Source: Acetobacterium tundrae (GTDB taxonomy: Bacteria; Bacillota; Clostridia; Eubacteriales; Eubacteriaceae). From it: DNA of 64,000 bases. The stretch spans positions 62,001 to 126,000 of the forward strand of contig NZ_RXYB01000009.1 in the NCBI RefSeq assembly GCF_008086615.1, written 5' to 3'. Each line of letters begins with the position of its first letter. The first letter of the stretch is position 1. This document shows, in pieces, positions 8,192 through 16,098 of this stretch. The notes beneath the pieces are model-generated. The model saw nothing but the letters and a program-made list of their open reading frames with translations. It did no database searches and was not told the origin of the DNA. A program made the translations under genes and the position numbers.

Positions 8192-9376
8192 TTATTCATC
8201 TTGTGGTTGTGGCATGTTTCCAGTCTTTGGAAATGGATCAATGAATAAAAATATCACACCAGCTACTGTAGCCATGATCATAGCAGCAAACATTGGTCCT
8301 TCAATAGCGTTGCCAGTAATGCTTCCGATCAAAGCGATCCAGTAAGTTGTTAAAAAAGCAAAAGCGTTCATAATTGCGAGTACAATGGAAACACAAATTG
8401 GGACCGCTTGGGGTTCGGAAACCATACCGATAATCATCATGACTGCTGGAAATAGAATAGAGAAGCCAATTCCTACCAATGCGGTTCCAATTGTTATCAT
8501 GATAATATTGCCGGTAAACAGAACCAGAACATAACCAAGTGTAAAGGCAAATAACCCAAATGAAATAGTAAAACGTTTAGCTAGTTTGAAAACATTGCTA
8601 AAGATCATACCTGCGATAATACCACCGACGGTAAAGAATACCAGGACAACAGCGGCAACAGCGGGTCCGCCGAAACCGTTGTTAGCTAAAAATGTTGACA
8701 TACCCATTAATAAGGGATAGTCTAGAAACATAACACAACCAAAAAGGATTGCAATGAGCCAAACAGAACTTTTTATTTTTACTTTTTGTTTCGTAACACC
8801 GATGGGCTGTTCAATTTTATTTGGTTCCGGCAGGAAGAAAATAACTAATAACAGGGATATAATACCAAAAGCATGTGCATAAAAAGCATAATTCCAGGAA
8901 ATGCCAGCCAGTAATCCACCGGCAAACTGAAGGATAACACCACCGACATTCATGAGGATCGTGCCAAGCCCCATCATTTTTGCTCTTGGATTGTCATCGT
9001 AAAGGCCGATAATAAGTGCATTTCCGATTGGTGACATGATACCAAGACCGATACCAAACACGGCTCTTTCAATTAGAATAACGGTAAAGTCATTTGCAAA
9101 TGCTGGTGCGATACCACCTACTAAGAACAAAAGTATACCAATAATTGAAAGTGTTTTGAATTTTACTTTGTTACCGGCAATGGCACCGGCAATAAGCGTA
9201 GCTGGTATACACAGCAAAGATGGCAAGGTTGAAGTTAAATAGATTGTCGAAACCGACAAATTTGGAAATGCCTGCATGATGCTGTTCAGGGCCGGAGTGA
9301 TGGTCCCAACACCCATTGTCAGAAAGAATAAGGACATAATTGCGACTGCTGACAGGGTTGAATTCTTTTGAGTCAT
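8192..9376 (-). CDS. Major facilitator superfamily transporter
   Basis: This 394-residue carrier has twelve predicted hydrophobic segments. The N-terminal half has TPALNSIMQAFP between the first two segments and the family's FGIGLGIMSPIGNALI region in the fourth to fifth. AGGAGGT lies just before the ATG on the minus strand. It is the last gene in the minus-strand set with the UroD-like gene and the 59-residue gene, but a long stem-loop at 9470-9541 separates it. It may therefore be separately transcribed or only partly read through. The substrate is unknown; the neighbours suggest a methylated or aromatic compound, which is inference only. Confidence 0.88.
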   Translation of the reverse strand: MTQKNSTLSAVAIMSLFFLTMGVGTITPALNSIMQAFPNLSVSTIYLTSTLPSLLCIPATLIAGAIAGNKVKFKTLSIIGILLFLVGGIAPAFANDFTVILIERAVFGIGLGIMSPIGNALIIGLYDDNPRAKMMGLGTILMNVGGVILQFAGGLLAGISWNYAFYAHAFGIISLLLVIFFLPEPNKIEQPIGVTKQKVKIKSSVWLIAILFGCVMFLDYPLLMGMSTFLANNGFGGPAVAAVVLVFFTVGGIIAGMIFSNVFKLAKRFTISFGLFAFTLGYVLVLFTGNIIMITIGTALVGIGFSILFPAVMMIIGMVSEPQAVPICVSIVLAIMNAFAFLTTYWIALIGSITGNAIEGPMFAAMIMATVAGVIFLFIDPFPKTGNMPQPQDE

Positions 9377-9454
9377 AAAATAATACCTCCTAAAAAATAG
9401 AATTTATTTATCACATATATTGTTTTATATATGTATAAACCATAAATTAATGAA

Positions 9455-9541
9455 AGAAAAAAGAAAGGATTGGTGTTCAAAATTAGCTGTCAAATTAAGA
9501 TAATAACGATTACAATAAGAACTGACAACTTCGAACACCAA
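9455..9541 (-). terminator. Long stem-loop terminator after the 59-residue gene
   Basis: TTGGTGTTC at 9470-9478 pairs with GAACACCAA at 9533-9541. Inside this, AGCTGTCA pairs largely with TGACAACT, making a stem of more than 15 pairs. On the minus strand the stem is followed by a T-rich tract (complement of 9455-9469). It lies just past the stop of the 59-residue gene. Confidence 0.65.
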
Positions 9542-9549
9542 GAGAATAT

Positions 9550-9729
9550 CTAATTACTTAATGTTGTCAATGTAAAATACAAGAGCATTTCTTCAACAAG
9601 ACCAAAAGATTCTTTTATATCATCTGATGCACCCGGATCGATAGTGTATTTTTCCAAAATATTTTCAGATGTTAAAAAATAATCACTTTTTATTTTATTC
9701 TTTTCTTTAATTTCATCATAAGCACTCAT
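9550..9729 (-). CDS. 59-residue protein of unknown function downstream of the UroD-like gene
   Basis: A small acidic protein starts at the ATG at 9727-9729. AGGAGG at 9736-9741 overlaps the stop codon of the UroD-like gene, so the two are translationally coupled. That argues for a real gene and a shared function. The sequence begins MSAYDEIKEKNKIKSDYF, has DPGASDDIKESFG in the middle and a hydrophobic end, LVEEMLLYFTLTTLSN. A longer in-frame start (9771) would overlap the upstream gene and has no comparable ribosome site. There is no Cys and no corrinoid-binding motif. I do not recognise the family. Confidence 0.7.
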   Translation of the reverse strand: MSAYDEIKEKNKIKSDYFLTSENILEKYTIDPGASDDIKESFGLVEEMLLYFTLTTLSN

Positions 9730-9739
9730 TGAACTCCTC

Positions 9740-10897
9740 CTAATATTTTCCATATTCTTTGACACAATCAACTAAATAACCAAAATTATCCCAATCGACT
9801 TGTTTTGCTCTGAGAATTGATTTATCAAAATCAAAAATATATTGTCCGCCGGGAGCCATGACATCCAGCAATTCTTTGGCTTTAGCAGTTACTTCTTCTT
9901 TTGTTCCTCGTTTAAGCAGATCGACAGGGTACATCCCTTGTATAATGTGTTTCTTTCCAACTTTTTCTTTGATTATTTTGGGATCGCCATATTCAAACAT
10001 GATATGACATAGCGGCGGTAATTCATCAAAAAAATCCAGCAACTGCATCCAGTTTTCTTCTGCAAAAATAAGGATGCCAAATCCTGCAGTGTAAACATCC
10101 CATATCGTTGCTTTAAAAGTTGGCCACCAGAATTTTTGAAAATCTTTTGGCCGCATGTAGGTTGCCATGTGCAATGCAAAGAAGACACGATTGTTTTCGC
10201 GTGTGGGTACATTGCCAGCGGTGGAAGCTAACGCCCCTCTTACCATCAGTGGCTTTAATACATCAACGGCTTCAAGTACCTTTTCGGGGTAACGTCTAAT
10301 GTCAGTAAGCGCACCAGTAAAAGAACGAAAATAATCTGCAAGGTAATCAAATGGGGCGCGTGAAATAGCCGTGAGTACGGGTGTCGTCGATTTGTTATAC
10401 TTCAGTGACATTTCGTAATTTGCCATAAACATTTTCATGCCTAATTCTTTTTCCATTAAAAATGCTTTTAATAATGCAAAAGCATTTAGAGGCCATGGTT
10501 GAGAAAACTCTGTGAAGGCTCTTGGCATTTGTTCATGCCACATATATTTAAGTGGATCGGCGATAAGTTGGTTGTATTCAGTCGGTTCCATAATATGAAC
10601 ATTTGGATGTTGCATAAAACCGTCAGCTCCCATGACATTGGTTCGGCTGCCAATTGCTTTTGTTACATAGGGCATAGCTGGCCACGTTCCGATTAATGTA
10701 TCGGTGTCATATTTGGCATTGATCTTTTCAGCAGCTTCCAGAACTTTCGTATACCCATATTGAGCACACCGCAAATCATATCCGGCAAGTTCCAGCGCTG
10801 CACATGCATTAACACCACAGGATTCAGGTACACGGGTTGGCATTTTTCCAGCTAATACATCAGTAAACAACTGACTTCTAAATTCACTATTTTCCAT
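9740..10897 (-). CDS. UroD-superfamily protein, probable corrinoid-linked methyltransferase
   Basis: The protein has 385 residues from the ATG at 10895-10897, preceded by GGAGGA; an in-frame extension upstream lacks a ribosome site. The fold family is uroporphyrinogen decarboxylase/MtaA. In acetogens and methanogens many members move methyl groups to or from corrinoid proteins rather than act on porphyrins. The usual HxC zinc motif of MtaA-type enzymes appears here as H298-I-M300, and a lone Cys378 lies near the C-terminus, so the metal site is not canonical. No porphyrin biosynthesis gene is adjacent, and neither is a corrinoid protein. Its context is a TetR regulator, an MFS carrier and a 59-residue partner. 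Superfamily assignment is firm; the reaction is inference. Confidence 0.75.
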   Translation of the reverse strand: MENSEFRSQLFTDVLAGKMPTRVPESCGVNACAALELAGYDLRCAQYGYTKVLEAAEKINAKYDTDTLIGTWPAMPYVTKAIGSRTNVMGADGFMQHPNVHIMEPTEYNQLIADPLKYMWHEQMPRAFTEFSQPWPLNAFALLKAFLMEKELGMKMFMANYEMSLKYNKSTTPVLTAISRAPFDYLADYFRSFTGALTDIRRYPEKVLEAVDVLKPLMVRGALASTAGNVPTRENNRVFFALHMATYMRPKDFQKFWWPTFKATIWDVYTAGFGILIFAEENWMQLLDFFDELPPLCHIMFEYGDPKIIKEKVGKKHIIQGMYPVDLLKRGTKEEVTAKAKELLDVMAPGGQYIFDFDKSILRAKQVDWDNFGYLVDCVKEYGKY

Positions 10898-11291
10898 AAT
10901 TCCTCCATTCATTTCATTGAAATCTCGAATAATTGAAAAAATTGATTTAATTAAACACACAAACATTAATAGAAATAATAGTTAGTTATAATCAATATTA
11001 GCTATATTTAACATAAATTGATGATAGCACGAAACAAAGAGATTGTCTATAACAATTTATAAAAAAATATTAAATTACGAAAATAATGAGATATGTCTAG
11101 AATGATAATCGTTTAATATCGATGATTGTGATATTTTACTATTAAAATGTTATTGTGAATGATTTGATCGTTTAACGATAAGTTATATATAGTTAATAAT
11201 GAATGATGCAATTTGCAAAAAAAACAAACCTCAGTGCAATGTTTTAACATTATACTGAGGCTGCAGATGAAATTACTGAAGATTTTAATTA
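10898..11291. promoter_or_regulatory. Upstream region of the UroD-like gene with repeated ATCGTTTAA elements
   Basis: This 394-base AT-rich gap holds no gene. It contains a near dyad AATCGTTTAATATCGATGATT cut at 11107-11127 and a perfect dyad ATCGTT-T-AACGAT at 11167-11179. The two share the word ATCGTTTAA 59 bases apart. It also holds the terminator of the TetR gene at 11216-11260. The paired dyads are candidates for TetR operators controlling the UroD-like transcription unit. Confidence 0.5.
11216..11260 (-). terminator. Terminator of the TetR-family gene
   Basis: CCTCAGT at 11229-11235 pairs with ACTGAGG at 11254-11260, with AATGTT pairing inside. On the minus strand the stem is followed by a T tract (complement of AAAAAAAACAAA). 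It sits 31 bases beyond the TetR stop. Confidence 0.8.
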
Positions 11292-11954
11292 TTATAGAAT
11301 AATAAAATTCTTCTCGATTCGAATACTGATTTTTTTTTCGATTTCATAGGATTCATTGATTACCTGAGCAATGATTTTTTTGTCGAGGTTCATCGCTGTT
11401 AGCAATTGATCAATGTTAGCATTGGCAAAATCGAGTGAGGAACAGTCAATCAGACCGGCATCATAGGCGAGATTGGTGGCAACAGAAGCACCAAAATTGG
11501 TATAGGTAATAAAAGCAATTTCAAATTCACTGAAATGCAAACCACAGCTTTCAGCAAGGATACGATAAAAATCTGTCATAACGCTCTGCTGAGTGTAAAT
11601 GATGTTTTCATTTAGTATATCATAATAAAAGTGACTAAAATTCTTGTTCGTTCGCATGTTATAATTAATCATTCGCATTTCAACAGCAGTTTGCATTAAC
11701 AGTGTGGTTTCTATGTGAGCAGCTTCTAACTTTTCTTTTACCCGAGTTTTGATGGCGAACATGAATTCATTATATACGTCAATCCCCAAACCGCCCTTGG
11801 ATCCGAAATAATAGTTAATCAGACCAACATTGGCACCAGAGGCTTTGGCAATTTTGATACAGGTTGTATTGGTATAACCATTTTCATAAAACAAGGCTTT
11901 AGAAGCCTCATAAATTTTTTCTTTTGTTTCTTTGCCCGCTTTATATTTTCCCAT
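11292..11954 (-). CDS. TetR-family transcriptional regulator
   Basis: A 220-residue regulator starts at the ATG at 11952-11954 (MGKYKAGKETKEKI). A 260-residue frame opens further upstream, but the TetR fold begins here. The N-terminal helix-turn-helix includes TTCIKIAKASGANVGLINYY and FGSKGGL at about residues 28-54. The remainder is a helical ligand-binding and dimerisation domain without close family marks. It lies directly upstream of the UroD-like unit on the same strand, closed by its own terminator. Control of the UroD-like unit, or of the divergent DUF6530-like pair, is plausible from position and from dyads on both sides. Confidence 0.88.
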   Translation of the reverse strand: MGKYKAGKETKEKIYEASKALFYENGYTNTTCIKIAKASGANVGLINYYFGSKGGLGIDVYNEFMFAIKTRVKEKLEAAHIETTLLMQTAVEMRMINYNMRTNKNFSHFYYDILNENIIYTQQSVMTDFYRILAESCGLHFSEFEIAFITYTNFGASVATNLAYDAGLIDCSSLDFANANIDQLLTAMNLDKKIIAQVINESYEIEKKISIRIEKNFIIL

Positions 11955-12095
11955 AGTTTCAACTTTCTTTTCTATCAATATAATTAATTTCAATTGTGCA
12001 TACGAATATAAAACGAGTTTAACATATCTGGCCATTAAAAACAAGCTAGGATATGAAAAAATTTGTATGGACATAAAATTCTTCCTATGTTAAAA

Positions 12096-12120
12096 TTTAG
12101 TAAATTAGTAATCTACTAAA
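12096..12120. promoter_or_regulatory. 25-base inverted repeat between the TetR gene and the DUF6530-like gene
   Basis: The sequence TTTAGTAAATTA-G-TAATCTACTAAA reads as an inverted repeat with one mismatched pair in twelve. It is 34 bases before the DUF6530-like start. A possible promoter TTGTAT-17-TATGTT (12063-12091) lies just upstream, so a protein bound here would cover the start of transcription. A TetR operator is likely on size and symmetry. Confidence 0.55.
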
Positions 12121-12153
12121 AATAATTTTATGAAAATGAGGTAGAAGCAGAAA

Positions 12154-12630
12154 ATGAAAATTCCGACAGCATTAAAACATAAACCTGTTATTGTTTCCGA
12201 GGATTACGATAAAATTGACGGAAGAGATTGTCAATCAGATGCAAAGGGTTTGTCGGTAGGCTTGGCCCAATGGAATGATCGGGGCAAGGTTGATGTATCG
12301 GCAAAAATATGGCGTTATACCGGTGAGAAATGGTCAAGACAATCAGAAGAAATGCCATTGCATCGAGTGATTGATTTGGCAATTTTCGTATGTCGGACAA
12401 AACAGTATTTTAGGGAAGCCTACCGGTATGAGAAACTTTATGATGAAAATGAAACTCGAATTGATCGGATCCCTCTTCAAGGGGGGGCGATGGACGTTTC
12501 GGTTTGTGTGGATAATCCGTTTTTGGATGAGGACATTAAATTGGTTTCAGCAGCTTTGGCAAAGGATGATGAATTGCTTGGTGAAAGATTGGCGCGTTTA
12601 GCGGCAATTCTGAGAGAAATGGGGTACTAA
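12154..12630 (+). CDS. DUF6530-like protein of unknown function
   Basis: The protein has 158 residues and is cytosolic, with no signal or membrane segment. The middle region, MPLHRVIDLAIFVCRTKQYF, and the start, HKPVIVSEDYDKIDGRDCQSD, match my memory of the uncharacterised DUF6530 family; I cannot confirm this without a search. The last base of its TAA is the first base of the next gene's ATG (TAATG), so the two are translationally coupled. Function unknown. Confidence 0.7.
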   Translation: MKIPTALKHKPVIVSEDYDKIDGRDCQSDAKGLSVGLAQWNDRGKVDVSAKIWRYTGEKWSRQSEEMPLHRVIDLAIFVCRTKQYFREAYRYEKLYDENETRIDRIPLQGGAMDVSVCVDNPFLDEDIKLVSAALAKDDELLGERLARLAAILREMGY

Positions 12631-12977
12631 TGAAAAAGAGTCAATCAAAAAAAGAAATCACTGCAGCGTACAAAGAACAAAAACAAACTGGCGGTATATT
12701 TGTAATTCGCAACTTGAAGACCGGAAAATTGTTTTTAGATGCAACATCCAATATCATGGGAATGGCTAACCGCTTTGAATTTTCTCAAAAGACAGGGTCC
12801 TGCGTCAGTCATAAACTTCAAAATGACTGGTTAATTTATGGCGGTGAGAATTTTGTGTTTGAAATTATAGAAAAGTTAGAAATGAATGAAGATCAAAGCA
12901 TAAAAGAGTTTAAAGAAGATCTTGAAACGCTAAAATTGTTATGGCTTGAGAAATATGATGATGAGAGCTGTTGCTAG
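12630..12977 (+). CDS. GIY-YIG-like small protein
   Basis: This 115-residue protein resembles short GIY-YIG-domain proteins of Firmicutes. GGIFVIRNLKTGKLFLDAT takes the place of the GIY...YIG strands, NRFEFSQ follows, and an acidic helical tail contains EFKEDLETLKLLWLEKYD. The catalytic Arg and Glu of true GIY-YIG nucleases are not evident, so nuclease activity is doubtful. It starts by 1-base overlap with the DUF6530-like gene and ends before a strong hairpin at 13044-13080. Confidence 0.65.
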   Translation: MKKSQSKKEITAAYKEQKQTGGIFVIRNLKTGKLFLDATSNIMGMANRFEFSQKTGSCVSHKLQNDWLIYGGENFVFEIIEKLEMNEDQSIKEFKEDLETLKLLWLEKYDDESCC

Positions 12978-13043
12978 TTGGCGTTTTTGTGGAAAACAGA
13001 AGCGACTATGAAATGATTCAAGAGAAACAATCATTTTATTAGC

Positions 13044-13080
13044 TATGCAAAGAGAGCGGGGATACCGCTCTCTTTGCATA
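13044..13080. terminator. 16-bp perfect stem terminator between convergent genes
   Basis: TATGCAAAGAGAGCGG pairs exactly with CCGCTCTCTTTGCATA across a 5-base loop. It separates the GIY-YIG-like gene from the convergent argGH operon and can serve both. Confidence 0.75.
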
Positions 13081-13104
13081 GTGACTAGTTAGTAATTAGT
13101 TGTA

Positions 13105-14484
13105 TCAGTTTTGTTTCAACCACTCCTGATTAAAGGCGATGGCTTGCTCAACCCGTGCTTTGGCAGGGCCACCAATAATATTTCGCTGGTTAACACAGAC
13201 GGTTAGATCAATGGCCTCATAGATGGTTTCATCAAAAACAGGTGAAACGCTTTTGTATTCGTCCAGAGTGAGTTGATCCAGACTTTTTTTATGTTCTAAT
13301 CCGTAAAATACCAGTTTCCCAATGATTTCATGGGCATCGCGGAAGGCAATACCGTGTTTAACAAGCCAGTCGGCGGCATCGGTAGCGTTTGAAAATCCGC
13401 CGGCAGCTGCTGTTTTCATGACTGTTTTATTGACGGTCATGGTTTTAACCATTTTGGCAAAGGTGATGACGCATATTTTGATGGTGTCGTAGGCATCAAA
13501 GACGGGTTCTTTATCCTCTTGCATGTCTTTATTGTAGGCCAGAGGAATTCCCTTCATGGTGGTCAGAAAGCCCATTAAATCACCATAAACACGGCCCGTT
13601 TTGCCCCGAACCAATTCAGCGATATCGGGATTTTTCTTTTGGGGCATGATGCTGCTGCCGGTACTGAAGGCATCGTCAAGGGTGACAAAGTTAAACTCAC
13701 TGCTGCACCATAAAATAATTTCTTCGGAAAAACGGCTGAGATGCATCATCAATACAGCGGCTGCTTCAAGAAAATCAACACAAAAATCCCGGTCGGAAAC
13801 TCCGTCCAGACTGTTTAATGAAACTGCGGAAAAGTCCAGTTCAGCGGCAACAGACTCCCGATCTAAAGGGTAGGTGGTGGTTGCCAAAGCACCTGAACCT
13901 AAGGGCAGGGTATCAGCCATCGCTCTTACTTGTTCCATTCGGATCATATCACGTTTGAACATTTCAACATAAGCCATTAAATGATGAGCAAAGGTAATCG
14001 GTTGGGCCCGTTGGAGATGGGTATAGCCCGGCATAATGGTTTCGGTATGTTCCTGGGCTAAATCCAAAAGAGTGGCTGCCAGTTTGCCAATGAGTGATTT
14101 GCTGTCTTTCGCAATATCTTTGACATAAAGACGCATATCCGTGGCTACCTGATCATTGCGGCTGCGGCCGGTATGAAGTTTCTTTCCAATGTCGCCGATA
14201 CGTTCGGTGAGAATGGCTTCCACATTCATATGAATATCTTCCATTTCGACCGAAAATTCAATCGTGCCGGCCTCAATATCCAATAATATTTCTTCAAGCG
14301 TTTGGATGATCAGTTTGGATTCACGGGGATCGATAATATTTTGTTTCCCGAGCATCCGGGCATGGGCAATGCTTCCTGTGATATCTTGCTTATAAAGGCG
14401 TTGATCAAAGGAAATAGACGAGTTAAAATCATCGGTTAAAAGGTCGGTTTTTTTTGAAAACCGACCTCCCCACATTTTTTTCAT
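13105..14484 (-). CDS. argH: Argininosuccinate lyase
   Basis: ArgH splits argininosuccinate to arginine and fumarate, the last step of arginine synthesis. Its 459 residues begin MKKMWGGRFSKKTD, typical of ArgH. The superfamily signature GSSIMPQKKNPD lies at about residues 279-290 and the catalytic HxG region TGRSRNDQVATD near 110-121. The gene follows argG with a 2-base gap in a two-gene minus-strand operon, which is common in Clostridia. The fumarate released could feed the fumarase encoded at 26947-28342; that link is inference. Confidence 0.97.
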   Translation of the reverse strand: MKKMWGGRFSKKTDLLTDDFNSSISFDQRLYKQDITGSIAHARMLGKQNIIDPRESKLIIQTLEEILLDIEAGTIEFSVEMEDIHMNVEAILTERIGDIGKKLHTGRSRNDQVATDMRLYVKDIAKDSKSLIGKLAATLLDLAQEHTETIMPGYTHLQRAQPITFAHHLMAYVEMFKRDMIRMEQVRAMADTLPLGSGALATTTYPLDRESVAAELDFSAVSLNSLDGVSDRDFCVDFLEAAAVLMMHLSRFSEEIILWCSSEFNFVTLDDAFSTGSSIMPQKKNPDIAELVRGKTGRVYGDLMGFLTTMKGIPLAYNKDMQEDKEPVFDAYDTIKICVITFAKMVKTMTVNKTVMKTAAAGGFSNATDAADWLVKHGIAFRDAHEIIGKLVFYGLEHKKSLDQLTLDEYKSVSPVFDETIYEAIDLTVCVNQRNIIGGPAKARVEQAIAFNQEWLKQN

Positions 14485-14486
14485 TA

Positions 14487-15713
14487 TTATTTATTCCCCT
14501 TTTTTTCTTCTTCACGGCTCAGTCGCATCAGGGCACGCACTTTTAACGGCAAACCAAAGAGATGAATGAAACCTTCAGCATCTTTATGATCGTAAAGGTC
14601 GCCAGTCGTGAAACTGGCAATTTCAGCATTGTACAATGAGTAAGGCGAAGTAACGCCAATAAGAACGATATTCCCTTTATAGAGTTTTAATTTGACATTC
14701 CCGGTAACGGTTTTTTGAGTTTCGTCTACAAAAGCTGAGAGTGCCTCGCGTAGTGGCGTAAACCATTCACCATTGTAGGCAAGCTCTGCAAATTTAACCG
14801 CTGCCTGTTGTTTAAAACCATAGGTTTGACGATCCAGACACATGTGTTCCAATTCGCCATGAGCATCATAAAGGATGGTGCCGCCTGGGGTTTCATAGAT
14901 TCCCCGAGACTTCATACCGACGACACGATTTTCAATTAAATCGACAACACCGATGCCATGTCGTCCGCCAATGACATTTAATTTTTCCAGTAATTTACGG
15001 GCACTCAAAGCTTCGCCGTTTAATTTAACGGGAATACCTTGTTCAAAATCCAAACTGAGAATTTCGGCTTGATCAGGAGTCTCTTCAAGTGGGGTTGTCA
15101 TTTGTAATAACTTTTTATATTGTGGTTCTAATGAAGGATCTTCAAGTTCAAGACCTTCATGACTCATATGCAGAATATTTTTGTCACGGCTGTAGCTGTT
15201 GCTAATGGTCATCGGGACTTTAATATCATGAAGGATACAATAATCCATCGCATCTTCGCGAGATTTAATATCCCAAATTCGCCAAGGAGCGATTATTTTT
15301 AATTGCGGGGCCAGCGCGCCGATTGATAATTCGAAACGAACCTGGTCATTTCCTTTACCGGTTGCGCCATGACAAATTGCTTCGGCGCCTTCCAGCTCTG
15401 CATATTTTACCAGAACCTTTGCGATTAAAGGACGTGCCAGGGAAGTTCCCAATAAATATTTCTTTTCATAAATTGCATCGGCCTTAAGAGCTGGCCAGAC
15501 ATAGTCTTCAACAAATTCATCGGTGACATCTTCAATATATAATTTGCTGGCGCCGGAAGCGAGAGCCCGTTCTTCCAAACCATCTAATTCAGTTCCCTGA
15601 CCAACATCGACGCATACGGCAATAACTTCATAGTCATAGGTGTTTTTAAGCCATGGTATAATGGTTGTGGTATCTAATCCACCGGAATAGGCAAGAATTA
15701 CTTTTTTCTTCAA
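14487..15713 (-). CDS. argG: Argininosuccinate synthase
   Basis: ArgG condenses citrulline and aspartate using ATP. The 408-residue protein opens with the ATP pyrophosphatase loop AYSGGLDTT at residues 8-16 and carries [15 protein letters not shown] in the middle, both diagnostic. The ATG is preceded by AGGAGG on the minus strand. It is driven by a minus-strand promoter at 15769-15797 that faces away from the argC promoter, with an ArgR-box-like CATGAAT next to the -10 hexamer. Confidence 0.97.
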   Translation of the reverse strand: MKKKVILAYSGGLDTTTIIPWLKNTYDYEVIAVCVDVGQGTELDGLEERALASGASKLYIEDVTDEFVEDYVWPALKADAIYEKKYLLGTSLARPLIAKVLVKYAELEGAEAICHGATGKGNDQVRFELSIGALAPQLKIIAPWRIWDIKSREDAMDYCILHDIKVPMTISNSYSRDKNILHMSHEGLELEDPSLEPQYKKLLQMTTPLEETPDQAEILSLDFEQGIPVKLNGEALSARKLLEKLNVIGGRHGIGVVDLIENRVVGMKSRGIYETPGGTILYDAHGELEHMCLDRQTYGFKQQAAVKFAELAYNGEWFTPLREALSAFVDETQKTVTGNVKLKLYKGNIVLIGVTSPYSLYNAEIASFTTGDLYDHKDAEGFIHLFGLPLKVRALMRLSREEEKKGNK

Positions 15714-15768
15714 TTTTATATCCTCCTGAAAATATTCTGTTTATATATTTATTTTTAATACATGAATG

Positions 15769-15797
15769 ATTATACAATCAATTGGGCTGGAAATCAA
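15769..15797 (-). promoter_or_regulatory. argG promoter with ArgR-box-like half site
   Basis: On the minus strand TTGATT (15792-15797) is 17 bases from TATAAT (15769-15774). The word CATGAAT (plus strand 15761-15767, ATTCATG on the minus strand) lies just downstream. It is half of the AhrC/ArgR box pattern and also appears at the argC promoter. Confidence 0.75.
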
Positions 15798-15849
15798 GTA
15801 TAAATTCAAAAATATTAAAATTAATTTTATAAATATGCAAAAATATCGC

Positions 15850-15878
15850 TTGATTATTCATGAAAGGTCCGGTATAAT
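15850..15878 (+). promoter_or_regulatory. argCJBD promoter with ArgR-box-like half site
   Basis: TTGATT (15850-15855) and TATAAT (15873-15878) are spaced by 17 bases, an almost ideal sigma-A promoter. ATTCATG (15856-15862) starts immediately after the -35 hexamer and repeats the half site near the argG promoter. Repressor binding there would block the polymerase. The predicted start near 15885 leaves a leader of about 210 bases before argC. Confidence 0.8.
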
Positions 15879-15884
15879 ACAAAA

Positions 15885-16098
15885 ATAATTAATTGTAATA
15901 ATTTCATAAACAAACAGACAAGCACCTATTATTTTGATAGAATGAATAATAGCAGAAGTAATTCTGGTTGGAATGCTTGAGGTTGTAGACAAACATTTTG
16001 CCTGGCAACCATACCGGCCAATGACTAATCGTTGTCGTTATGGTGGGTAATCAACAGTCTGAAGCATTCTTATTAGAAGTTTTAGAGAGGATAAAAAA
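15885..16098 (+). promoter_or_regulatory. Long structured 5' leader of argC
   Basis: Several helices can form. CTATTATT pairs with AATAATAG (15926-15933 with 15945-15952). GGTTG pairs with CAACC (15981-15985 with 16006-16010). AATGAC pairs with GTCGTT (16020-16025 with 16034-16039). An outer helix joins GAATGCTT at 15971-15978 to AAGCATTC at 16062-16069. No T-box signature and no terminator with a T tract were found. It may be an unrecognised regulatory RNA or simply a folded untranslated region. Confidence 0.5.

Noticed and set aside
9740-10897. True uroporphyrinogen decarboxylase (HemE)
   Set aside because: No other tetrapyrrole gene is near, the active-site motifs of HemE at the N-terminus are not evident, and the context is regulatory and transport.
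11955-12074. 40-residue N-terminal extension of the TetR regulator
   Set aside because: The TetR fold starts at MGKYKAGKETKEKI. The extension is hydrophobic and unlike family members, and no ribosome site supports it.
15885-16098. T-box in the argC leader
   Set aside because: I looked for the T-box sequence around UGGNACCGCG and for an adjacent terminator and found neither; the GGTGGG near 16042 is not in the right context.
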